Below, one piece after another: positions 1 through 5,007 of a DNA stretch of 8,217 nucleotides. The DNA is from Hyphomicrobiales bacterium (GTDB lineage Bacteria > Pseudomonadota > Alphaproteobacteria > Rhizobiales > JALURZ01). The translations under genes were made by a program, and so were the position numbers. Under the pieces are notes generated by a model, which saw only the letters and a program-made list of their open reading frames with translations, made no database searches and was not told the DNA's origin. The DNA lies in assembly GCA_027058735.1 (NCBI GenBank), contig JALURZ010000239.1:1-8217 (forward strand), read 5' to 3'. The number at the start of each line of letters is the position of its first letter. Position 1 is the stretch's first letter.

Positions 1-57
1 GTATAGCCCCTTGATCGGTGTTCGTAAATACGGCGGAACACGGGCAGGCAGGCGATC

Positions 58-498
58 ATGACAGCGACAATGAGTGCCGGTGAGATCGAGGACTACCTGT
101 ATGAGGTATTTCCGCAGATATTGCAGGGCGGATCGACGCGGCCCTACCGGGTCATGCAGGCGGATGGCGAAGGGGTGCAGGTGCGGATGGCGTGCACCCG
201 ATACACCCTGCGGCCCGGGGGAACGGTCTCGGGGCCGGCGATGATGGCGCTGGCCGATTCTGCCTGTTACATGCTGATTTTCGCGCGCCTGGGACGGGTG
301 CCCATGGCGGTCACGGTCAACCTCAATATCAATTTTCTGCGCATGCCGGGCGCGGTGGATGTCATCGCCCAGGCGCGGTTTCTCAAACTGGGCAGGCGGT
401 TGGCGGTCATGGACGTCACCTTGCGCCAGGACGGGCAGAACGCACCGATCGCGCAGGCGACCTGTACCTATTCCATTCCCCCGGCCGCAAAACGGTAA
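58..498 (+). CDS. PaaI-family hotdog-fold thioesterase
   Basis: A 146-residue protein of the usual size for a single hotdog-domain acyl-CoA thioesterase of the PaaI/YdiI type, which hydrolyses acyl- or aryl-CoA thioesters in the cytoplasm. The central stretch, residues 52-70 (RPGGTVSGPAMMALADSA), matches the family pattern of a glycine-rich turn followed by the long hotdog helix, and Asp67 in LAD is the likely catalytic acid. The stretch VTVNLNINFLRMPG (about 86-98) is the following beta strand that also marks the family. The ATG at 58 is preceded only by weak AGGC-like matches to a ribosome-binding site; the ATG at 70 is an alternative start that would remove four residues. It lies upstream of rplM-rpsI, a neighbourhood I know from alphaproteobacterial genomes, but it is separated from rplM by a promoter and so need not share its transcript. 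The family assignment is secure; the substrate cannot be read from the sequence. Confidence 0.85.
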   Translation: MTATMSAGEIEDYLYEVFPQILQGGSTRPYRVMQADGEGVQVRMACTRYTLRPGGTVSGPAMMALADSACYMLIFARLGRVPMAVTVNLNINFLRMPGAVDVIAQARFLKLGRRLAVMDVTLRQDGQNAPIAQATCTYSIPPAAKR

Positions 499-552
499 CC
501 TATTACCACATAATTAAATCTTTGTTTTAATGCGTAAAACACATTGCTCATG

Positions 553-581
553 TTGACTCGAAAGGTCCCCTGGACTATGAA
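553..581 (+). promoter_or_regulatory. Sigma70-type promoter of the rplM-rpsI operon
   Basis: TTGACT at 553-558 (five of six to consensus) is followed after exactly 17 bases by TATGAA at 576-581 (four of six). The bases just upstream, about 499-545, are markedly AT-rich in an otherwise GC-rich window and include an ATTAAA/TTTAAT inverted pair at 513-518 and 526-531. That is what an UP element of a strong ribosomal-protein promoter could look like. The inferred start of transcription is about 588, giving a leader of about 125 nt before the rplM ATG. The boxes are seen directly; their use is inferred. Confidence 0.65.
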
Positions 582-611
582 CGCGGCGTCAGCGGACTGA
601 GGGCGTCTTTG

Positions 612-628
612 TGCGCGTGCATCGCGCA
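612..628 (+). promoter_or_regulatory. Short hairpin in the rplM leader
   Basis: TGCGCG at 612-617 and CGCGCA at 623-628 are exact reverse complements around the 5-base loop TGCAT. It lies about 25 nt after the predicted transcription start and 20 nt before the tandem repeats, so it would form near the 5' end of the rplM-rpsI message. L13 and other ribosomal proteins often regulate their own mRNA through leader structures, but I do not recognise a known leader family here. No U-run follows, so it is not a terminator. Confidence 0.35.
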
Positions 629-647
629 GCGGATCTGTTCGCACCTT

Positions 648-710
648 TGTTCAGCATACGGATAAAGCTGTTCAGCATACGGATAAAGCTGTTCAGTATA
701 CGGATAAAGC
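648..710 (+). repeat. Three 21-bp tandem repeats directly upstream of rplM
   Basis: Three head-to-tail copies lie at 648-668, 669-689 and 690-710. Each unit starts TGTTCAGCAT and ends ACGGATAAAGC. Copies 1 and 2 are identical; copy 3 differs at one base (C to T at 697). The last copy ends two bases before the rplM ATG at 713, so its GGAT at 702-705 sits where the ribosome-binding site should be, and the same GGATAAAG recurs in each upstream copy. The unit length is both seven codons and two turns of B-DNA. The near identity suggests recent expansion. Function is unknown. Confidence 0.95.
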
Positions 711-712
711 CT

Positions 713-1177
713 ATGAAAACCTATTCCGCAAAACCCACTGACATCAAAAAGGACTGGATTGTCATCGATGCCGAGGGTCTCGTTCTGGGGCGGCTGGCTG
801 CGTTGATCGCGACCCGCCTGCGGGGCAAACACAAGCCCGTGTTCACACCCAATATCGACTGTGGCGATCATGTCATTGTTATCAATGCGGAGAAAGTGGC
901 GCTGACGGGCGACAAGCTGAACGGCAAGGTCCACTACCACCATACCGGCTGGCCGGGCGGCATTCGCAGCCGCACCCCATCCGATATCCTGGATGGCAAA
1001 CGCCCCCAGGACCTTCTGGCGCTTGCTGTCAGGCGGATGATGCCGAAGGGGCCGATGGGGCGCAGGCAGTTCAGGAATTTGAAGCTCTATGCCGGTGCGG
1101 CCCACCCGCATGAAGCCCAGGGTCCGGCGGTGTTCGATGTTGGAGCCCTCAATCCCAAGAACGCGAGGAGAGCGTGA
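713..1177 (+). CDS. rplM: 50S ribosomal protein L13
   Basis: L13 binds 23S rRNA early in assembly of the large ribosomal subunit. The 154-residue product has the normal bacterial length and all the landmarks: DWIVIDAEGLVLGRLA (14-29) at the N-terminus, then HTGWPGG (77-83), and the family signature region AVRRMMPKGPMGRRQFRNLK (105-124) followed by LYAGAAHPHEAQGP. The ATG at 713 gives the canonical MKTYSAKP start. A GTG at 611 in the same frame would add 34 residues that are only the translation of the leader repeats, so it was rejected. The ribosome-binding site is weak, just GGAT in the last tandem repeat about 7 bases before the ATG, which is unusual for so highly expressed a gene. The stop codon lies two bases before the rpsI ATG, and the two are clearly one operon. 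Confidence 0.98.
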   Translation: MKTYSAKPTDIKKDWIVIDAEGLVLGRLAALIATRLRGKHKPVFTPNIDCGDHVIVINAEKVALTGDKLNGKVHYHHTGWPGGIRSRTPSDILDGKRPQDLLALAVRRMMPKGPMGRRQFRNLKLYAGAAHPHEAQGPAVFDVGALNPKNARRA

Positions 1178-1179
1178 CC

Positions 1180-1671
1180 ATGTCAGACGAAACGGCCACC
1201 ACGCTTGAGAATCTGGGAGAGGCACTGGATGCCGGAAAGGCGGGCGGCGATGCGCCGGTGATGGCGGAGCCCAGGATTGACGCTCAGGGACGCTCCTATG
1301 CGACGGGCAAGCGCAAGAACGCGATCGCCCGGGTCTGGGTCAGGCCGGGTGCCGGGCGCATCGAAGTGAACGGCAAGGAAATGACCGAGTATTTCGCGCG
1401 CCCCGTGCTGCGCATGATCCTGCTGCAGCCGCTCGAAGCCGCCGGCCGCAAGGATCAGTACGATATCAAGTGCACGGTCACCGGTGGCGGCCTGTCGGGA
1501 CAGGCCGGCGCGGTGCGTCATGGCATTTCCAGGGCGTTGACGTTCTATGAGCCGGCACTGCGCGGCGTCCTGAAGAAAGGCGGTTTCCTGACCCGCGATC
1601 CGCGTGTCGTGGAGCGCAAGAAATACGGCCGCCGCAAGGCCCGGCGCAGCTTCCAGTTCTCGAAACGCTAG
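1180..1671 (+). CDS. rpsI: 30S ribosomal protein S9
   Basis: S9 sits in the head of the small ribosomal subunit, and its basic C-terminal tail reaches the P-site tRNA. The product has 163 residues. The conserved core begins at about residue 39 (SYATGKRKNAIARVW); the signature GGGLSGQAGAVRHGISRAL is at 102-120, and the chain ends KKYGRRKARRSFQFSKR with the expected terminal Lys-Arg. The first 35 or so residues are a poorly conserved acidic/alanine-rich extension of the kind seen in alphaproteobacterial S9. The ATG at 1180 is preferred because GAGGAG at 1165-1170 lies nine bases upstream. An in-frame GTG at 1174 would sit only three bases from that site. It follows rplM with a 2-nt gap, so translation is probably coupled. 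Confidence 0.98.
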   Translation: MSDETATTLENLGEALDAGKAGGDAPVMAEPRIDAQGRSYATGKRKNAIARVWVRPGAGRIEVNGKEMTEYFARPVLRMILLQPLEAAGRKDQYDIKCTVTGGGLSGQAGAVRHGISRALTFYEPALRGVLKKGGFLTRDPRVVERKKYGRRKARRSFQFSKR

Positions 1672-1687
1672 AACGGGACCGTTTCAT

Positions 1688-1708
1688 GCTGTGCGTCAAT
1701 CGCACAGC
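1688..1708. terminator. Hairpin between convergent rpsI and HAD genes
   Basis: GCTGTGCG (1688-1695) and CGCACAGC (1701-1708) are perfect 8-bp complements around the loop TCAAT, whose first three bases are the stop codon of the minus-strand gene. It begins 17 bases after the rpsI stop. Neither strand has a U-run after the stem, so it does not meet the standard intrinsic-terminator pattern. It may instead act as a bidirectional 3'-end stabiliser or a weak terminator. Confidence 0.4.
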
Positions 1709-2406
1709 CGGTCGGCCAGTTTGGTGAAGTCGTCCACCGCGATGTCGAATTCGTCCGGGGAGGCTTCGGGAAAACCGGGAAATTCCGGCTCTGCCAGTTT
1801 CGGCGCCACATAAGCCGTGGCGAGGCCGGCCTTCTGGGCGGCGCGCAAGTCAGCGCCGTGCGATGCGACCATCATGACCTGTTCGGGCTTGAGCCCGAGC
1901 AGCCGCGCGCCCGACCAGTAGACTTCCGGGTCCGGTTTGTAATGGCCGAGGAATTCGCAGCTCAACACGCCGTCCCAGCAGATCCCCGCATTGCGCGAAC
2001 AGTCCACCGCGATGGACCAACTCAGCACCGTCAGCACGATCGCCGTATAACGCTCGCGCAGGCGGGTGAGCGCATCGGGAAATTCCGGCCAGGCGGTCAT
2101 CTTGTGCCAGGCGCGGTTCAGGTCATCGAGATCCTCGCTTCTGAACTCGAGTTCGGGAAAATCGAGCGCGATCTTGTCCAGGGTGCGGCTATGGATTTCA
2201 TCGACATTCATCCATGGCAGCTTGTGGCTGCGCACTTCGGCGAGAATGGCGAACATGCCGGTGCGCCAGGCAAAGGCGAATTTCTTCGAATCAATCCCGA
2301 TGCCGAGTGTCTTCGCCCGCGCATCGATCTCCTTGCGGATCGGTGTTTGCCAGTCAAATACGGTCCCGCCGACATCGAACGCCAGCGCCTTGACGGTGTC
2401 TTGCAT
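1696..2406 (-). CDS. HAD hydrolase, haloacid dehalogenase type II-like
   Basis: A 236-residue cytoplasmic protein with the HAD motifs in order. Motif I is AFDVGGTVFD with the nucleophile Asp11 and Thr15, followed by Trp47-Arg48, matching the substrate-binding Arg of L-2-haloacid dehalogenases. Motif II ends at Ser129 in VLSWS, motif III is Lys157 in KPDPEVY with Tyr163, and motif IV is ASHGADL (181-187) with Asp186. Length and spacing fit the type II dehalogenase subfamily. Family members replace halide on 2-haloacids through an aspartyl ester. However, the Asn that normally follows the motif II Ser is Trp130 here, and motif IV has Ala181/His183 where the classic enzyme has Ser/Asn, so the true substrate is uncertain. 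The ATG at 2406 was chosen because GGAGAGG lies 8 bases upstream; the open frame extends further but has no better start. It is transcribed opposite to, and between, rpsI and argC. Confidence 0.85.
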   Translation of the reverse strand: MQDTVKALAFDVGGTVFDWQTPIRKEIDARAKTLGIGIDSKKFAFAWRTGMFAILAEVRSHKLPWMNVDEIHSRTLDKIALDFPELEFRSEDLDDLNRAWHKMTAWPEFPDALTRLRERYTAIVLTVLSWSIAVDCSRNAGICWDGVLSCEFLGHYKPDPEVYWSGARLLGLKPEQVMMVASHGADLRAAQKAGLATAYVAPKLAEPEFPGFPEASPDEFDIAVDDFTKLADRLCD

Positions 2407-2446
2407 GATTGCGGCCTCTCCGAATGGCTCACTGCAAAGGCCCGCC

Positions 2447-2475
2447 ATTCTAGCGCAGCCACCGGGCAGACACAA
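2447..2475 (-). promoter_or_regulatory. Candidate promoter of the HAD gene
   Basis: On the minus strand TTGTGT (2475-2470, three of six to the -35 consensus) is followed after 17 bases by TAGAAT (2452-2447, five of six to the -10 consensus). Transcription would start near 2440, giving a leader of about 34 nt that carries the GGAGAGG ribosome-binding site of the HAD gene. The -35 box overlaps the left arm of the inverted repeat at 2474-2512. Confidence 0.45.
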
Positions 2476-2512
2476 AACCGCCAATGTGTCGCGGGGGTCC
2501 GCGCACGGTTTT
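2474..2512. repeat. Composite inverted repeat between divergent HAD gene and argC
   Basis: The outer arms AAAACCG (2474-2480) and CGGTTTT (2506-2512) are exact complements. Inside them is a second stem: GTG-T-CGCGG (2486-2494) pairs with CCGCGCAC (2499-2506) around the loop GGGT, with one bulged T. The inner and outer stems share the C at 2506. The arms overlap the -35 boxes of the two candidate divergent promoters, which suits an operator. As RNA it would be a GC-rich hairpin with only four Us after it, so termination is less likely. Confidence 0.5.
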
Positions 2513-2538
2513 ACAACCGGGCGAATTTCCGCTAAACG
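2510..2538 (+). promoter_or_regulatory. Weak candidate promoter of argC
   Basis: TTTACA (2510-2515, five of six) is followed after 17 bases by TAAACG (2533-2538, three of six). Transcription would start near 2545, about 34 nt before the argC ATG. The -10 match is poor, so this is only the best candidate in the spacer. Confidence 0.28.
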
Positions 2539-2578
2539 CGCGGATCACGTCCGCAAAATAAAATAAAGGGCCGATGCG

Positions 2579-3625
2579 ATGGCCGGCGCAGCGATCAAGG
2601 CAGGGGTTCTGGGCGCCTCCGGCTATACGGGCGCGGATCTGGTGCGCCTGATCGCCGGGCACCCGGAAGTCGAGATTACGGTGCTGACCGCCAATACCCG
2701 CGCGGGAAATACGCTGGGCGCGGTTTTTCCCCATCTTGCCCGCCTCGATCTGCCCCGCCTCGTGAGTGTGGCTGACGCGGACTGGAGCGCGGTGGACGTG
2801 GTGTTTTGCGGGCTTCCCCATGGCACCACGCAGGAGATTATCGCCAGCCTGCCCGAGGCGGTCCGGGTGATCGACATGTCGGCGGATTTCCGGCTGCGCG
2901 ACCCGGCGGCCTACGCCGCCTGGTATGGCCATGAACACCGCGCCGTCGAATTGCAGAAATCGGCGGTATACGGATTGAGCGAACATTATCGCGACGCCAT
3001 CGCGTCAGCGCGGCTTGTGGCCTGTCCGGGGTGTTATCCAACGGCGGTCTTGTTGCTGCTCGTTCCCTTGCTTGAGGCCGGAATCATTGCCGGCGACGAT
3101 CTGATTATCGATGCGAAGTCGGGTGTTTCCGGCGCCGGCAGGGGCGCGAAGGAAGCCATGTTGTTCTGCGAGACCGGCGAGGGCCTGAGCGCTTATGCGG
3201 TCGCGGGCCATCGCCATTCGCCCGAGATCGAACAGGAACTCAGCGTCGCGGCGGGGCACGACGTGATCGTCGGTTTCACCCCCCATCTCATTCCCATGAG
3301 CCGTGGCGAAATGATTACCGCCTATGCGGCCCTTGCGGGCAAGACAACCGCGCATGAAGTGCGTGAGGCGTTACGGAACAGATATGCCGATGAACCGTTT
3401 GTCCGCGTTCTCGATGAGGGCGTGCCGCCGCGTACGCAAAGCGTGCGGGGTTCGAACTATTGCGACCTTGCGGTGTTCGAGGACCGGCTGGCAGGCCGGG
3501 TCATCCTGTTTTCGACCCTTGATAATCTGGTCAAGGGATCAAGCGGACAGGCGCTGCAGAACATGAACCTGATGTTCGGCCTGGAAGAAACAACGGGACT
3601 GGGCCAGCAGCCGCTGTTTCCCTGA
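2579..3625 (+). CDS. argC: N-acetyl-gamma-glutamyl-phosphate reductase
   Basis: ArgC reduces N-acetylglutamyl phosphate with NADPH to N-acetylglutamate semialdehyde, the third step of arginine biosynthesis, in the cytoplasm. The 348-residue product matches the long (type 1) family. It has an N-terminal Rossmann loop GASGYTG (12-18), then IDMSADFRLRD (98-108), the catalytic-cysteine motif ACPGCYPT with Cys152, SGVSGAGRGAK (181-191), and the histidine motif GHRHSPEIEQ (210-219). NYCDLAVF (293-300) and LDNLVKGSSGQALQNMN (314-330) close the conserved core. The ATG at 2579 has GGG (2568-2570) eight bases upstream within an A-rich stretch. It stands alone on its strand, with the HAD gene divergent upstream and a small membrane-protein gene convergent 16 bases downstream. 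Finding argC close to rplM-rpsI is common in alphaproteobacteria. Confidence 0.97.
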   Translation: MAGAAIKAGVLGASGYTGADLVRLIAGHPEVEITVLTANTRAGNTLGAVFPHLARLDLPRLVSVADADWSAVDVVFCGLPHGTTQEIIASLPEAVRVIDMSADFRLRDPAAYAAWYGHEHRAVELQKSAVYGLSEHYRDAIASARLVACPGCYPTAVLLLLVPLLEAGIIAGDDLIIDAKSGVSGAGRGAKEAMLFCETGEGLSAYAVAGHRHSPEIEQELSVAAGHDVIVGFTPHLIPMSRGEMITAYAALAGKTTAHEVREALRNRYADEPFVRVLDEGVPPRTQSVRGSNYCDLAVFEDRLAGRVILFSTLDNLVKGSSGQALQNMNLMFGLEETTGLGQQPLFP

Positions 3626-3641
3626 TGTGAAGACAGAGGCG

Positions 3642-3746
3642 TCAGAATATCGAGACAAGAACAAACACAATAATGACGGCGGCAATCATGCTTAGTCCGA
3701 ATTTGTTCCACATACTCAGGTCGGACCAGAATCGCATAAAATTCAT
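3642..3746 (-). CDS. 34-residue single-pass membrane protein
   Basis: I do not recognise a family. The predicted product has 34 residues: a polar, aromatic N-terminus (MNFMRFWSDLSMWNK) followed by one uninterrupted hydrophobic segment from about residue 16 to the end (core MIAAVIIVFVLVSIF), long enough to span the membrane once. The positive residues Arg5 and Lys15 lie before the helix, so an N-in orientation with the C-terminus at or beyond the outer face is expected. The start is supported by GGAGA at 3758-3754, seven bases upstream of the ATG. An in-frame start at 3791 would add 15 polar residues but lacks comparable support, and one at 3866 seems unlikely. The gene converges on argC with 16 bases between stops. 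The good ribosome-binding site joined to a clean transmembrane segment argues against chance, but a family alignment would be needed for certainty. Confidence 0.6.
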   Translation of the reverse strand: MNFMRFWSDLSMWNKFGLSMIAAVIIVFVLVSIF

Positions 3747-3992
3747 GATGTCGTCTCCATTGGGTGTTACCGCCGTATTGCTTGTCTCCATGCCTATCAG
3801 TGCCGGGCCGTCCCGATCAAGCCTCGGTGTGGGGAATTTTCGACCCGCGCGCTGGGCCGGGTGCACCGCGCAGCCGTGTGCCGGTTCACAGAAGCGTCAT
3901 GGTCAAGCCTGTACTGGATGAACCTTTCAACGAGGCCGCAATTGCGCTATCCAACACAGGGGCAAGGAACGAAAACCGATGGAGCGGAGGCG

Positions 3993-4643
3993 ATGTCCAC
4001 TCTGGAGCAAACCGGGCGCAGCCGGCTGCGGCGCGTGCGCGAGCGCGGGCATTACGACCGCGAAACCATCTATGGTGTCCTCGATGCCGGCCCGTTGTGC
4101 CATGTGGGCTACATCGTCGATGGCGCGCCGATGGTCACGCCGACCTTGCAATGGCGCGAAGGCGACCGGGTCTACTGGCACGGGTCATCGGCAAGCCGCA
4201 TGCTGCGCCAGGCCGAAGGGGCGCAGGTGTGCCTGAGCGTCAGCCATCTCGATGGCATGGTCGTTGCCCGCTCGGCGTTTCACCACTCGGTGAATTTCCG
4301 CTCGCTCATGCTGTTCGGGCGGGCGGAAAAGGTGGCCGATCCCGCACGCGCGACGGCGCATCTGAAAAATTTCATCGATGGATTGTTTCCCGGCCGCTGG
4401 GACACGTTGCGCCCCATGAACGACAAGGAACTGAAGGCGACGACGGTGCTCTCCATGCCCATTGAAGAGGGCGCGGCCAAAATCCGCACCGGCCCGCCGG
4501 TGGACGATGAGGAAGACTACGCCTTGCCCATCTGGGCGGGAGTGCTGCCAATCAACCAGGTTCTGGGCAGCCCGGTCCCGTGCCCGCGGCTCGACCCGGC
4601 CATCCCGCTGCCGCGCGATGTGCTGGATTTCAAACTCGGGTAA
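3993..4643 (+). CDS. PPOX-fold flavin-binding protein (NimA-like, Pyridox_ox_2 type)
   Basis: The 216-residue protein resembles the pyridoxamine-5'-phosphate-oxidase-like group that includes NimA-type 5-nitroimidazole reductases. These proteins bind FMN or a related cofactor with a split-barrel fold. The opening RSRLRRVRERGHYDRETIYGVLDAG (9-33) is the helix that precedes the barrel in this group. Next come CHVGYIVDGAPMVTPTLQW (36-54) and VYWHGSSASRMLR (60-72), the strand-turn that contacts the cofactor phosphate in relatives, then VCLSVSHLDGMVVARSAFHHSVNFRSLMLFGRAE (79-112). The ATG at 3993 follows GGAGCGGAGG (3981-3990), giving a good site eight bases upstream. The open frame extends to 3861, but that part is not conserved in character. 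A small cupin gene begins 28 bases after the stop, so the two are probably cotranscribed. Whether it is an oxidase, reductase or cofactor-binding protein cannot be told. Confidence 0.82.
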   Translation: MSTLEQTGRSRLRRVRERGHYDRETIYGVLDAGPLCHVGYIVDGAPMVTPTLQWREGDRVYWHGSSASRMLRQAEGAQVCLSVSHLDGMVVARSAFHHSVNFRSLMLFGRAEKVADPARATAHLKNFIDGLFPGRWDTLRPMNDKELKATTVLSMPIEEGAAKIRTGPPVDDEEDYALPIWAGVLPINQVLGSPVPCPRLDPAIPLPRDVLDFKLG

Positions 4644-4658
4644 TCGCCAGCATCAACC

Positions 4659-4666
4659 GGGGGGGG
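4659..4666 (+). repeat. Run of eight Gs before the cupin start codon
   Basis: An uninterrupted G8 tract ends five bases before the cupin ATG at 4672 and is the only purine-rich stretch able to serve as its ribosome-binding site. Slippage would change the effective spacing and could tune translation, but I have no evidence that it varies. It is also a place where sequencing errors are likely. Confidence 0.9.
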
Positions 4667-4671
4667 CGGCC

Positions 4672-5007
4672 ATGGAGTGGTTGATCAGACTGGCGGACGC
4701 TGCCGGCGCCCCCATTCGCGACGGGGACCGCTCGGCGCTGCTGATGGAGCACGGCACCATGACGCTGCGCTATTATCAGCCGCGTGGTCATGACCCGCAA
4801 ACGCCTCATGAGCAGGACGAGATTTATATCGTCGTGTCCGGCAGCGGCACTTTCGCGCTCGGGCCGGACGAGGAAAACCTTGCGCGCCGCACGTTCGGGC
4901 CGGGCGACGCCATATTTGCCGCCGCGCGACAGGTTCATCGCTTCGAGGATTTTACCGACGATTTCGCGACCTGGGTCGTTTTCTGGGGCGCCCGGGGCGG
5001 CGAGTAG
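4672..5007 (+). CDS. Small single-domain cupin protein
   Basis: A 111-residue protein covering one cupin beta-barrel. Cupin motif 1 is in QTPHEQDEIYIVVSGSGTF (43-61), with His46 and Glu50 as likely metal ligands; the second His of the classic HxH pair is Gln48. Cupin motif 2 is FGPGDAIFAAARQVHRFEDF (75-94) with His89. The barrel therefore probably holds a metal through three side chains or in a modified site. Such stand-alone cupins act as small enzymes, binding proteins or sensors, and the sequence does not say which. The ATG at 4672 follows a G-rich stretch, and the gene lies 28 bases after the PPOX-like gene in the same direction, so a shared transcript is likely. Its TAG stop abuts the TAG stop of the opposing hydrolase gene with no base between. 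Confidence 0.85.
   Translation: MEWLIRLADAAGAPIRDGDRSALLMEHGTMTLRYYQPRGHDPQTPHEQDEIYIVVSGSGTFALGPDEENLARRTFGPGDAIFAAARQVHRFEDFTDDFATWVVFWGARGGE

Noticed and set aside
611..712. A GTG start at 611 would give L13 a 34-residue N-terminal extension containing LFSIRIK three times.
   Set aside because: The peptide repeat is only the translation of the leader DNA repeats. L13 proteins start at MKTYSA-like sequence, matching the ATG at 713.
1174..1179. A GTG start for rpsI at 1174 overlapping the rplM stop.
   Set aside because: It is only three bases from GAGGAG, while the ATG at 1180 has nine-base spacing and follows the rplM stop cleanly.
1662..1685. GAAACG/CGTTTC inverted pair across the rpsI stop codon.
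   Set aside because: The loop is 12 bases, the stem only six and no U-run follows; the 8-bp hairpin at 1688-1708 is the better candidate.
1858..2535. A 225-residue open frame on the plus strand opposite the HAD gene.
   Set aside because: Its translation is composition-driven and shows no family character, whereas the minus strand encodes all HAD motifs.
2540..2554. GCGGA/TCCGC hairpin next to an A-rich stretch before argC, resembling a terminator.
   Set aside because: The stem is five bases and the A-run follows it on the plus strand; the T-run would precede the stem on the minus strand, so it is wrong for termination in either direction.
3622..3645. CTGATG/CGTCAG pairing between argC and the small membrane-protein gene as a terminator.
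   Set aside because: Six pairs including a wobble with a 12-base loop and no U-run; too weak to annotate.
3764..4465. A 233-residue plus-strand frame overlapping the PPOX-like gene.
   Set aside because: It is a frame-shifted shadow of the PPOX-like gene with no recognisable domain, and no credible start signal.
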